64,000 nt of DNA from Moraxella nonliquefaciens (GTDB lineage Bacteria; Pseudomonadota; Gammaproteobacteria; Pseudomonadales; Moraxellaceae). A model generated the notes under the pieces. The model did not search any database. It saw only the letters and a program-made list of their open reading frames with translations, and was not told where the DNA came from. Below are positions 34,256 through 43,016 of the stretch, in pieces (within the stretch, counting starts at the first letter, position 1; every line of letters begins with the position of its first letter). The stretch spans positions 293,233 to 357,232 of the forward strand of contig NZ_LXTW01000003.1 in NCBI RefSeq assembly GCF_001679005.1. The letters are read 5' to 3'. Both the position numbers and the translations under genes were made by a program.

Positions 34256-36412
34256 ATGCCAAATCAAACTCATACCCTAACCATACATGGCATGACTTGC
34301 CAAGCCTGTGCCACTCGCCTAGAAAAAGTATTAAACAAAAAAGACAGCGTAAAGCGTGCTGAGGTGAACTTTGCCACAGAGACATTGACTCTTAGTACCG
34401 AAAGCGACATCCCTGATGATGAGATTTTGACATGGATAAAAAAGACGGGTTTTACCGGAGATTTTATTGATGGCTCATCCCAAATCCCCATATCCAGTAA
34501 CGATAAGCTGCCATATCGCTTGATTGCTCTTGGTGTGCTTTCTTTGCCGTTTTGGGTGGGCATGGTGGGTATGATGACAGGTTTGCACGTACTCATGCCC
34601 CCAAATTGGGTACAGTTTATATTGGCAAGCATTGCCCAATTTGCCCTTGCCATGCCTTTTTATAAAGGAGCGTGGGCGGGGATAAGGGGCGGACTGCTTG
34701 GTATGGATGTACTGGTGGCACTAGGGACGAGCATGATTTGGGCGTATTCTACTTATGCATGGCTGGTAGATGCCCATGTATATTTTGAAGCCAGTGTGAT
34801 GATTTTGACTTTTGTAAGTCTTGGTAAATACTTAGAATATCGCACCAAAACAGGCAGTCTCAACGCTCTATCCAAACTCATGGAGCTACTACCACACACG
34901 GTCAAAGTCAAACGCAACCAAATGTGGGTGGATGTGGCATTGGCGGATGTCAAAGTAGGCGATATATTGCAAGCCAAACATGGCGATAAAATTGCGGTAG
35001 ATGGGGTCATCACAGATGGTCAAGGGGAGATTACCCAAGCTCATCTGACAGGAGAAAGTGCTTATTTATCAAAATCTTATGGCGATGAAGTGCTGGCAGG
35101 AAGCGTGGTCGTGGATGGCAGTTTTACTTATAAAGCCCAAGCGATGGGTGCACAGACAACGCTTGGACAGATGACAGAGGCACTGTCACACGCACAGGGA
35201 ACCAAAGCTCCGATTGCACGGCTTGCTGACCGTGTGGCAGGTGTTTTTGTGCCAGTGGTGGTGGTGTTGTCGGTGCTGACTTTTTTGGGGAATTGGTATG
35301 TATTGGGGCAGTTTGACATTGCACTTATGCGAGCGGTTGCTGTGCTTGTCATCGCCTGCCCATGTGCGTTGGGACTTGCCACGCCCACAGCGATTATGGC
35401 AGGCATGGGCGTGGCATCTCGCCATGGAGTGCAGTTTTTGGATGCGGTGGCGTTGGAGACAGCAGGGCAGATTGGTGCGATGGCCTTTGATAAGACAGGC
35501 ACACTCACCAACGGACAGCTTGTGGTGGTGGACAGTCTAAGCCTTAGCGACATGCCCACACTGCTTGGTGTTACATCAAGCATAGAATCTCACAGCACGC
35601 ATCCTATGGCCCATGCCATTACCGCTTATGCTTATGATAAACACGCCCCCACATTCACCGCCAAAAATATCCTAAGTCAAGCAGGATATGGCATACAAGG
35701 CGAGATATCTGGCGTGGGTGTGGTAAAAGTGGGAACGAGTGATTTTGTCAGTGTCAATCTGGACGAAAAAGCATGTGCCTTTATGAATGACAACCCCACA
35801 GCCAGTCTTGTATTTGTGGCAATCAATGACAAACTGGCGGGTATTTTTGCCTTATCCGATGCCCTAAAAGCAGATGCACATATGCTGATAAATAAATTAA
35901 AAGCAGATGGCATCACACCTGTCATTTTAAGTGGCGACCGTCAAAGTGTGGTGGATAAGGTGGCAGATGAGCTGGACATAGACGGTTACGGAGAGTTGTC
36001 GCCACAGGATAAATCCCTAAGAATCAAACACTTACAAAAAACACATAAAACCGCCATGATAGGCGATGGCATTAATGATGCCTTGGCGATGACCACAGCG
36101 GATATTGGCATGGCGGTGGGGGGTGCAACAGACGTGGCGACAGGCTCGGCGAGTGTACGGCTTATACAGTCGGATGCAAGTAGGACGATGAACATTTATC
36201 ACGCTTATAAAATCGCCAAACTGACCCTAGATAACATCAAACAAAATCTATTTTTTGCCTTTATTTATAACATCATTGGCATTCCACTTGCGATGATTGG
36301 TGCATTAAATCCGATGATGGCAAGTATTGCCATGGCACTAAGTTCGCTTTCGGTGTTGGCAAATGCGTTGCGATTAAAGGGGGTAGATTTGAAGGAAGAT
36401 TTACAAAATTAA
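34256..36412 (+). CDS. copA: Copper-exporting P1B-type ATPase
   Basis: 718 aa. One N-terminal heavy-metal domain, GMTC15QAC18, then eight expected helices. The membrane metal site C368-P-C370 lies in IACPCALGLATP, the phosphorylated Asp is D412 in DKTGTLT, and the C-terminal hinge is MIGDGINDALA. The residues fit Cu+ export (CPC with a later conserved N/Y and M/S pair). A CueR-type promoter was not obvious. A second, distinct CPC ATPase (ccoI) lies 6.6 kb away. Confidence 0.92.
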   Translation: MPNQTHTLTIHGMTCQACATRLEKVLNKKDSVKRAEVNFATETLTLSTESDIPDDEILTWIKKTGFTGDFIDGSSQIPISSNDKLPYRLIALGVLSLPFWVGMVGMMTGLHVLMPPNWVQFILASIAQFALAMPFYKGAWAGIRGGLLGMDVLVALGTSMIWAYSTYAWLVDAHVYFEASVMILTFVSLGKYLEYRTKTGSLNALSKLMELLPHTVKVKRNQMWVDVALADVKVGDILQAKHGDKIAVDGVITDGQGEITQAHLTGESAYLSKSYGDEVLAGSVVVDGSFTYKAQAMGAQTTLGQMTEALSHAQGTKAPIARLADRVAGVFVPVVVVLSVLTFLGNWYVLGQFDIALMRAVAVLVIACPCALGLATPTAIMAGMGVASRHGVQFLDAVALETAGQIGAMAFDKTGTLTNGQLVVVDSLSLSDMPTLLGVTSSIESHSTHPMAHAITAYAYDKHAPTFTAKNILSQAGYGIQGEISGVGVVKVGTSDFVSVNLDEKACAFMNDNPTASLVFVAINDKLAGIFALSDALKADAHMLINKLKADGITPVILSGDRQSVVDKVADELDIDGYGELSPQDKSLRIKHLQKTHKTAMIGDGINDALAMTTADIGMAVGGATDVATGSASVRLIQSDASRTMNIYHAYKIAKLTLDNIKQNLFFAFIYNIIGIPLAMIGALNPMMASIAMALSSLSVLANALRLKGVDLKEDLQN

Positions 36413-36417
36413 TAAAA

Positions 36418-36444
36418 AATCAAGGCGGATTCTCCGCCTTGATT
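36418..36444 (-). terminator. Terminator between convergent copA and aroG
   Basis: AATCAAGGCGGA, TTC, TCCGCCTTGATT: perfect 12-bp arms. On the minus strand it is followed by TTTTTTA, so it mainly serves aroG. Confidence 0.85.
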
Positions 36445-36488
36445 GATGAATTTGGTGTCATTTTACCACATTATTTTACCATGAACTG

Positions 36489-37568
36489 TCAACGATTTGG
36501 CAGATGCTCTTTGACGTCTTTGGCAAATTTGCGTAACACATCAACCGTACTTTCCCAATCAAGACAGCCGTCCGTTACTGATTTGCCATATTCTAATTGG
36601 CTTAGGTTGGCAGGGATATTTTGACGGCCGCCTTTTAGGTGGCTTTCAATCATGAGTCCCATGATGGATGTGTTGCCTTTTTGGATTTGTCCTGCGATAT
36701 TTTGGATGACCATGGGCTGTAAATATGGGTCTTTGCCTGAGTTGGCGTGGCTTGCATCTACCATGATTTTACCGTTTGTTTTACCTTTGGCAAGCTCATT
36801 TTCGGCAGCTGCAATGGCGGTTTCATCATAGTTGGGTTGGTCATTACCGCCACGCAAGACAACATGGGCGTATTTGTTGCCTTTGGATTTGATGATGGAG
36901 ACTTGACCATCTGATGATAAGCCCAAAAAACTATGCCCAGAGCTGACCGCTTGCATGGCATTTACCGCCACAGTCATTGAACCGTCCGTACCATTTTTAA
37001 AACCAACTGGGCAAGACAGACCACTTGACATTTCACGGTGAGTCTGGCTTTCGGTGGTTCTGGCTCCGATGGCTGACCAACTGATTAAGTCTTGTATGTA
37101 TTGGGGGGTGTTGGGGTCAAGGGCTTCTGTGGCACAGGGCAGACCTTTTTCATTAAGCTCCAAAAGTAGCTTTCTTGCCATGCCAAGCCCTTTTTTAATG
37201 TCAAAACTGTCATCCATGTTTGGGTCATTAATAAGACCTTTCCAGCCTGTGGTGGTGCGTGGTTTTTCAAAATAGACACGCATGACGATAAATAACTCGC
37301 CTTTTAACTCATCCGCCAATGCTTTTAATTTGTCTGCATATTCGTGGGCGGCATTGACATCATGGATGGAACAAGGCCCAACCACAACCAAAATGCGTTT
37401 GTCCACACCGTCTAGGATATTTTCGATGACTTTGCGACCGTGCAATACAGTGTTAAATGCTTGACTTGATAGAGGGTAGGTGCGTTTTAGTTCGGCGGGG
37501 GTGATTAGTGGGGTGATTTTTTCAATATTCACATCATCAATTTCTGTATGGTGGGTTAAAAAAGACAT
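36489..37568 (-). CDS. aroG: 3-deoxy-7-phosphoheptulonate (DAHP) synthase, class I
   Basis: First step of the shikimate pathway, joining PEP and erythrose 4-phosphate. 359 aa (from ATG at 37568), AroF/G/H type: VVVGPCSIHD, VYFEKPRTTTGWKGLINDP, IGARTTESQTHREMSSGLSCPVGFKNGTDG and KIMVDASHANS with metal and substrate residues. Which aromatic amino acid inhibits it cannot be told from the sequence. An in-frame ATG at 37586 is an alternative start. Confidence 0.93.
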   Translation of the reverse strand: MSFLTHHTEIDDVNIEKITPLITPAELKRTYPLSSQAFNTVLHGRKVIENILDGVDKRILVVVGPCSIHDVNAAHEYADKLKALADELKGELFIVMRVYFEKPRTTTGWKGLINDPNMDDSFDIKKGLGMARKLLLELNEKGLPCATEALDPNTPQYIQDLISWSAIGARTTESQTHREMSSGLSCPVGFKNGTDGSMTVAVNAMQAVSSGHSFLGLSSDGQVSIIKSKGNKYAHVVLRGGNDQPNYDETAIAAAENELAKGKTNGKIMVDASHANSGKDPYLQPMVIQNIAGQIQKGNTSIMGLMIESHLKGGRQNIPANLSQLEYGKSVTDGCLDWESTVDVLRKFAKDVKEHLPNR

Positions 37569-37823
37569 AATACCTACCTGTTCCATTGGGTTTGGTCAAA
37601 AGGATATTATGCACAGTTTTGCCTGATTTGACAAGGCAAAAAGTGGGGAATGGACAAAAAATTTAAAAATAGTTTATGTGTTTTGATAAATTGATAATTT
37701 GTGGTTATCTCTTTGGGAGAAATTCTCACAGAACGATGACAGTTCACAACCATGTGCCAAATAACGCTTTTGCCCAACGCCCCAAATGTGCTATTATATC
37801 TATTTTTTATTTTGAGAATGACA

Positions 37824-38819
37824 ATGACCACGCCCACTTATTCTGACATTTTATCCGTTGTTGCTGATGATTTTGCTGTCATGGACAAACAAGTTTTTGG
37901 TTCGCTAAATTCCAAAGTTCAACTTGTCATGAAAGTCTCTGACCACGTCATTAATGCAGGCGGTAAACGCATGCGTCCTTTGATGACTTTGCTTATCTCA
38001 CGCATGATAAAAGATAAGCAATATCAACCAAGTTTAGAACTGGGGGCAATCACCGAGATGCTCCATACTGCCACGCTCGTGCATGATGATGTGATTGATG
38101 AATCGGGTATGAGACGAGGGCGACCGACTGCCAATGCTACCTGGAATAACGCAACGGCTGTTTTGGTGGGTGATTATCTTATTGCTCGTTCATTTAACCT
38201 TTTGACAGGGTTTGGGGATATGACTTTGTTAAAGCTGTTCTCGGATGGAACGTGTGATATCGCCGAAGGTGAGGTGTTACAATTGCAGCACCAACACAAC
38301 ATTGAGACAACCGAAAGCGACTATTTGCAAATCATCGATGGCAAGACCTCACGGCTGTTTATGATGGCGTGCGTAGGGTCGGCTCTACTTCATGGCAGGC
38401 ATGATGATAAAGAATTACTTGCCAATTTATCCGATTTTGGACAGCATTTTGGTAATGCTTTTCAGATGATTGATGATGTGATGGACTTTATGGGCGATAG
38501 CCAAACGATGGGCAAAAATTTAGGTGATGACTTAGCTCAGGGCAAACCAACCTTACCGATCATCAAAACCTTACAACTCTTAAAAAATACCAATACCGAC
38601 GATTATGACAAACTTAGAATCGCTGTGCAAACAGGCAAAACAGACGATGTCCAAATGCTCATCTCTTCGGTTAGGTCATCAGGGGCGTTGGCATATTGCA
38701 AAAATCGGGCACAAGAAGAAACCGCCCTTGCCCAAGATGCTTTGATGAGACTGCCCAATAATAAATACCGCCATGCTCTGTATCAGCTGACAGAATTGGC
38801 AAGTGCCAGATTGGTGTGA
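37824..38819 (+). CDS. ispB: Polyprenyl diphosphate synthase (octaprenyl type)
   Basis: Makes the long isoprenoid tail of ubiquinone. 331 aa, with the family block NAGGKRMRP, first Asp-rich motif D88-D-V-I-D92 in LVHDDVIDESGMRRG and second motif D217-D-V-M-D221. Small residues upstream of the first motif fit a long-chain product, but chain length is inferred. ATG codons at 37818 and 37824 are both possible; the frame extension to 37752 lacks support. Confidence 0.9.
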   Translation: MTTPTYSDILSVVADDFAVMDKQVFGSLNSKVQLVMKVSDHVINAGGKRMRPLMTLLISRMIKDKQYQPSLELGAITEMLHTATLVHDDVIDESGMRRGRPTANATWNNATAVLVGDYLIARSFNLLTGFGDMTLLKLFSDGTCDIAEGEVLQLQHQHNIETTESDYLQIIDGKTSRLFMMACVGSALLHGRHDDKELLANLSDFGQHFGNAFQMIDDVMDFMGDSQTMGKNLGDDLAQGKPTLPIIKTLQLLKNTNTDDYDKLRIAVQTGKTDDVQMLISSVRSSGALAYCKNRAQEETALAQDALMRLPNNKYRHALYQLTELASARLV

Positions 38820-38856
38820 TGGGCGTGTGATGTGAATGTATTGGGGCAAATGTATG

Positions 38857-38895
38857 GGGTGATTGTGTGTCAAAGTGATTACAATCACCCTTTAT
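38857..38895 (+). terminator. Terminator of ispB
   Basis: GGGTGATTGT pairs with ACAATCACCC around a 14-base loop and is followed by a T-rich tract. Confidence 0.8.
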
Positions 38896-38954
38896 TATTT
38901 GTGTGTGCTTTCATTGTTGTGCAAAATAATAGTGCAAAATTGTACACAAAAATA

Positions 38955-38982
38955 TTGACAATCTCTCGGTTATGGTTATAAT
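38955..38982 (+). promoter_or_regulatory. Near-consensus sigma-70 promoter of the EamA gene
   Basis: TTGACA (38955-38960), 16-base spacer, TATAAT (38977-38982), 33 bases before the ATG at 39016. Confidence 0.8.
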
Positions 38983-39015
38983 ATTCGCCCAAATTTGTAA
39001 CAAGATGTTTCAAAA

Positions 39016-39885
39016 ATGCTTTTTCTCGTCCTTGCCATTTGTGCCAGTGTGTTGGTGTCCATATTTTTAAAAACCGCCCGCCATCAAAACCTTGATATCG
39101 CCCAAGCCATTTTGGTGAACTATATCACCGCCATTATTTTATGTGTGTTGTTATTAAAGCCTGATTTTGATGTCAGTCAAATCATGACAAATGGGGGGTT
39201 TATTATCATCGCCTTAGGTGTGCTTTTGCCGAGTGTATTTATCATCATGGCAAAGGCGGTAGCACAGGTTGGCATTGCCAAATCAGATGTGGCACAGCGT
39301 TTGGCATTATTTTTACCGATATTAGCGTCATTTACCATTTTTGGGGAGAGTTTAACGCTTGCCAAGGTTTTAGGCATTATTTTGGCGTTTTTATCATTAA
39401 TCGCCTTAACTTATAAACCCAATACAAAAAATAACCGCACCAAAACAGATGGTCAATTAAATGTCAAAAGCACCGCTTTAATATTGGGTGGGGTGTGGGC
39501 AGGCTATGGTGTGATTGATGTTTTATTTAAACAAATGTCAAAAATGGGTAATGCCTTTGCCAATACTTTGCTTATAAGTTTTATATTGGCATTTTTTTTG
39601 TTGTTCATTTATTTAATTGCTAATAAGACCAAATGGCAGGGCAAGAGCCTAATCAGTGGGGTTTTACTCGGGGGTTTAAACTTTTTTAATATTTTATTTT
39701 ATATCAAAGCTCATCAGGTCTATAAAGATGACCCAACATTGGTTTTTGCAGGCATGAATATTGGGGTGATGTGTTTGGGGGCAGTTGTGGGATTGTTTAT
39801 TTTTAAAGAAAAGATATCTAAAATCAATGGTATGGGAATTGTGCTGGGTGTCTGTGCGGTATGGTGCTTGTTTTATTTGACATGA
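39016..39885 (+). CDS. EamA/DMT-superfamily transporter
   Basis: 289 aa with about ten membrane helices in the two-repeat DMT plan (first repeat to about 135, second from about 150). Typical features include the QRLALFLPILASFTIFGESLT end of repeat one and FKEKISKINGMGIVLGV at the end of repeat two. The substrate is unknown. The gene ends inside the first copy of a 16-bp tandem repeat. Confidence 0.85.
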   Translation: MLFLVLAICASVLVSIFLKTARHQNLDIAQAILVNYITAIILCVLLLKPDFDVSQIMTNGGFIIIALGVLLPSVFIIMAKAVAQVGIAKSDVAQRLALFLPILASFTIFGESLTLAKVLGIILAFLSLIALTYKPNTKNNRTKTDGQLNVKSTALILGGVWAGYGVIDVLFKQMSKMGNAFANTLLISFILAFFLLFIYLIANKTKWQGKSLISGVLLGGLNFFNILFYIKAHQVYKDDPTLVFAGMNIGVMCLGAVVGLFIFKEKISKINGMGIVLGVCAVWCLFYLT

Positions 39886-39923
39886 TTGTAATTTGACATG
39901 ATTGTAATTTGACATGATTGTAA
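39876..39923. repeat. Three tandem 16-bp repeats over the EamA stop codon
   Basis: TTTGACATGATTGTAA occurs three times back to back with no change. The transporter's TGA stop falls in the first copy, so copy-number change downstream would not alter the protein. Confidence 0.9.
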
Positions 39924-40091
39924 ATGGGGCATGCCCAGTTTGATGGTGTTTTAAAAAATTGATGGGATTTATCATTTTAATCATTTGGGCGATAATATGT
40001 CTTAGCGTCATTGGTAAATATGCCATAAACTTTTGCCCAATTTGTCAAAATCCATTATAATAGCCAACCATTTGCCCAAAGAATTTAGATT

Positions 40092-42125
40092 ATGAACCAA
40101 TTAAATCCCCGCCAACAAGAAGCCCTAGCCCATGTTGTAGGTCCTCTACTCGTTCTGGCAGGGGCAGGGTCTGGCAAAACTTCTGTAATTACTCAAAAAA
40201 TCGCTCATCTTATCCAAAATTGCAACATGCCTGCTGAACGCATCACGGCGATGACCTTCACCAACAAGGCGGCACGAGAGATGAAAGAGCGTGTCAAAAA
40301 GCTGCTGCCAAACGATAAAATTCGTGGATTGACAGTGTCTACCTTTCATCAGTTTGGTTTGCAATTTTTGCGTTATGAACTCATGCACACCCCCTTAAAA
40401 GGCAATTTTAGTATCATGGATGCAGATGACAGTAAGCGTCTGCTTGCTGAACTCATGGTGCGTGATAACCTATCAGGGGCGGAGCGTGCAGACATGGTGG
40501 GTAAGGCGATGAAGATGATTGGCGACTGGAAAAATGAACTGGTCGTTCCAGAGGATGCCATCAGTACGCTAAATGACCCTGAGGATGTGATTTTTGCTCA
40601 TCTGTATGGACTGTATGAACGCCATTTGCGTGCGTATAATGCGGTGGATTTTGATGATTTGATTGTTCTGCCTGTGCGTATTTTAAAAGACAATGAAAGG
40701 GTGCGTGATAAATGGCAAAATCGCATTCGCTACTTACTGGTAGATGAGTATCAAGACACCAATACTGCCCAATATGAGCTTATCAAGCTTTTGGTGGGCT
40801 TTCGGGCAAGGTTCACGGTGGTGGGCGATGATGATCAGTCCATCTATGCGTGGCGTGGGGCGAAACCTGAGAATATGGCGTTGTTAAAGCAGGATTTTCC
40901 AACATTACACGTGGTAAAACTTGAACAAAACTACCGCTCTACCAATCGCATATTGGCATCTGCCAATGCTGTGATTACCAATAATGAACATATTTTTGAA
41001 AAATCACTGTGGTCAGATAAGGGCCATGGCGAACTGATTCGGGTGTTAAACTCCTCTGATGATGCAATAGAGGCAGAACGTGTGGCAAAAGAGATAGTAA
41101 CACACCGCCTAAGATATAATAACTCATGGGAGCAGTATGCTGTGCTGTATCGCTCCAACTTTCAAGCTCGTCCATTAGAAGCTGAACTGCGTTCACTACA
41201 AGTACCATATAGGTTATCGGGAGGTACGTCATTTTTTGCACGTGCTGAGATTAAGGATGTCATGAGTTATTTACGTATCATTCTAAATCCCGATGACGAT
41301 GCTGCATTTTTGCGAATTATTAATACCCCTAAGCGTGGCATGGGTTCGGCAACCTTAGAAAAACTTGGACTGTTTGCCCAGGAATATGGCTTATCACTGC
41401 TGTCCGCCTGCTCTCATTCGGGACTAAAATCAGCGGTGGGGGCAAAGGCAGGTGGCATACTTGCCAGCTTTGGTGAATTTATTGAACATTATACTCGTGA
41501 ACTTTATGATAACCCAGACCCCATGCCCCTTGTGCGACAGATGATTGTGGAGACAGGGTATATTGACCACATCAAAGAAGACAGCAAAACTCCTCAACAA
41601 GAAAAAAATCGCCTTGACAATATTGAATCACTATACTCATCCATCCATGCACTCATAGACCGTGCCGAGGATGATGATGAAAAAAGCATTGATGCGGTGA
41701 TTCGCAAATTGGTATTGCTAGATATGCTAGAACAACAACAAGAAGAGGAAAATACTAACAAAGTCAATCTCATGACCTTGCATGCTGCCAAGGGGCTTGA
41801 ATTTGATTTTGTGTATATTATTGGTGTAGAAGAGGACATTTTGCCACACCGTAACTCCATTGCCTCTGAGACGATAGAAGAAGAACGTCGCCTAATGTAT
41901 GTGGGCATCACACGGGCAAGGCATGAGCTGACCTTAATGTATGCCCAAAAACGCAGGGCAGGTAAAGAATATCGCCAAACCACGCCATCTAGATTCTTAG
42001 ATGAGTTGCCCACTGACCACATTGATTATCCTGCCAAACGCAAAAAATCTACCGACCCCAATAAAGTTGCCACAGATTATTTGGCAAACATTCAAGCCAT
42101 GCTTGCTGCCAAACGCAAAAGATAG
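40092..42125 (+). CDS. rep: ATP-dependent DNA helicase Rep
   Basis: SF1A 3'-5' helicase that helps forks through protein roadblocks. 677 aa: Walker A AGAGSGKT (23-30), motif Ia TFTNKAAREMKERV, DEYQDTN (motif II), GDDDQSIYAWRGA (motif III), LEQNYRST (IV), LMTLHAAKGLEFDFV (V) and VGITRARHELTLMYA (VI). Length and the MNQLNPRQQEAL start fit Rep better than UvrD (about 720 aa). Confidence 0.92.
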   Translation: MNQLNPRQQEALAHVVGPLLVLAGAGSGKTSVITQKIAHLIQNCNMPAERITAMTFTNKAAREMKERVKKLLPNDKIRGLTVSTFHQFGLQFLRYELMHTPLKGNFSIMDADDSKRLLAELMVRDNLSGAERADMVGKAMKMIGDWKNELVVPEDAISTLNDPEDVIFAHLYGLYERHLRAYNAVDFDDLIVLPVRILKDNERVRDKWQNRIRYLLVDEYQDTNTAQYELIKLLVGFRARFTVVGDDDQSIYAWRGAKPENMALLKQDFPTLHVVKLEQNYRSTNRILASANAVITNNEHIFEKSLWSDKGHGELIRVLNSSDDAIEAERVAKEIVTHRLRYNNSWEQYAVLYRSNFQARPLEAELRSLQVPYRLSGGTSFFARAEIKDVMSYLRIILNPDDDAAFLRIINTPKRGMGSATLEKLGLFAQEYGLSLLSACSHSGLKSAVGAKAGGILASFGEFIEHYTRELYDNPDPMPLVRQMIVETGYIDHIKEDSKTPQQEKNRLDNIESLYSSIHALIDRAEDDDEKSIDAVIRKLVLLDMLEQQQEEENTNKVNLMTLHAAKGLEFDFVYIIGVEEDILPHRNSIASETIEEERRLMYVGITRARHELTLMYAQKRRAGKEYRQTTPSRFLDELPTDHIDYPAKRKKSTDPNKVATDYLANIQAMLAAKRKR

Positions 42126-42189
42126 GTGCTTTTAATCATTCACCTTTCATCATTCATCGTCCATCATCAACCATTAATGTGAGTGTGTC

Positions 42190-42744
42190 ATGTATCCATT
42201 TTTACGCCTAACCCAAAACATCATCAGCAGTGCAACCGCTTATCACAAAAGCAAAAAATCAGGCACACTAATCGGTCTGACTGATACAACCGAGTATCGT
42301 TTTATTGCCAACATCAATGACATTGATAACTTCTTTGAGATGAATAATGGGCGAATTTTGACGTTGTTTGATTTGGGGCGTAATGATTTTGCCATTCGTA
42401 CAGGTCTGGGCAAAAAACTCTTGCAACAGCGGTGGGGCTTGGTAGTGGCAGGCAGTACCATTCAATATCGCAAACGTGTGCGTCTGTTTGATAAAGTGCT
42501 GATGAAAACTAGGGTATGTGCCATTGATGATAAGTGGTTCTACATGGAGCAGACGATGTGGGTTAAGGGTAGGTGTACCTGTCATGTGCTGCTTCGTACG
42601 GCAGTAACCAACTTTATGACAGGCAAACCCATTCCAACTGCACAAGTGTTATCATCGCTTGGCTATGATGAGATAAGCCTACCGCCTGATGAATGGGTGC
42701 AGGCGTGGATAGATGCTGATAAACAACGTCCGTTTCCACAGTGA
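42190..42744 (+). CDS. Thioesterase-like (hotdog-fold) protein
   Basis: 184 aa, similar in plan to the THEM6/4HBT-2 group of acyl-CoA thioesterase-like proteins: YRFIANINDIDNFFEMNNGRILTLFDLGR (hotdog helix region), then VVAGSTIQYRKRVRLFDKVLMKTRVCAIDDKWFYMEQTM. Substrate and activity are unproven. It starts 64 bases after rep. Confidence 0.7.
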   Translation: MYPFLRLTQNIISSATAYHKSKKSGTLIGLTDTTEYRFIANINDIDNFFEMNNGRILTLFDLGRNDFAIRTGLGKKLLQQRWGLVVAGSTIQYRKRVRLFDKVLMKTRVCAIDDKWFYMEQTMWVKGRCTCHVLLRTAVTNFMTGKPIPTAQVLSSLGYDEISLPPDEWVQAWIDADKQRPFPQ

Positions 42745-42785
42745 TGATTGGGGGCATACTGATATCCCATAGTCCTCATCTTTGC

Positions 42786-42825
42786 ATATGCCAAAGACAG
42801 GTTGTATATGCCAAAGACAGGTTGT
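42786..42825. repeat. 20-bp perfect tandem duplication
   Basis: ATATGCCAAAGACAGGTTGT occurs twice without a gap, in the intergenic region before ccoI. Confidence 0.9.
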
Positions 42826-43016
42826 CAATATCTGGCTTAAAGCTCCACATTTATCTTGGGAGCTGATGCCATCGTCTTTATGCCTTGTTGTTGGTATCAA
42901 TTACAGCATTGCCTGCCATTTGGGTTTGGGGTTAAAAGCAATGAACCTATCACACCACCGCCGTCATTCTATCCAAGCCATGTTATAATAGCCCAAATTT
43001 GCCAAGCCTAACAGTC

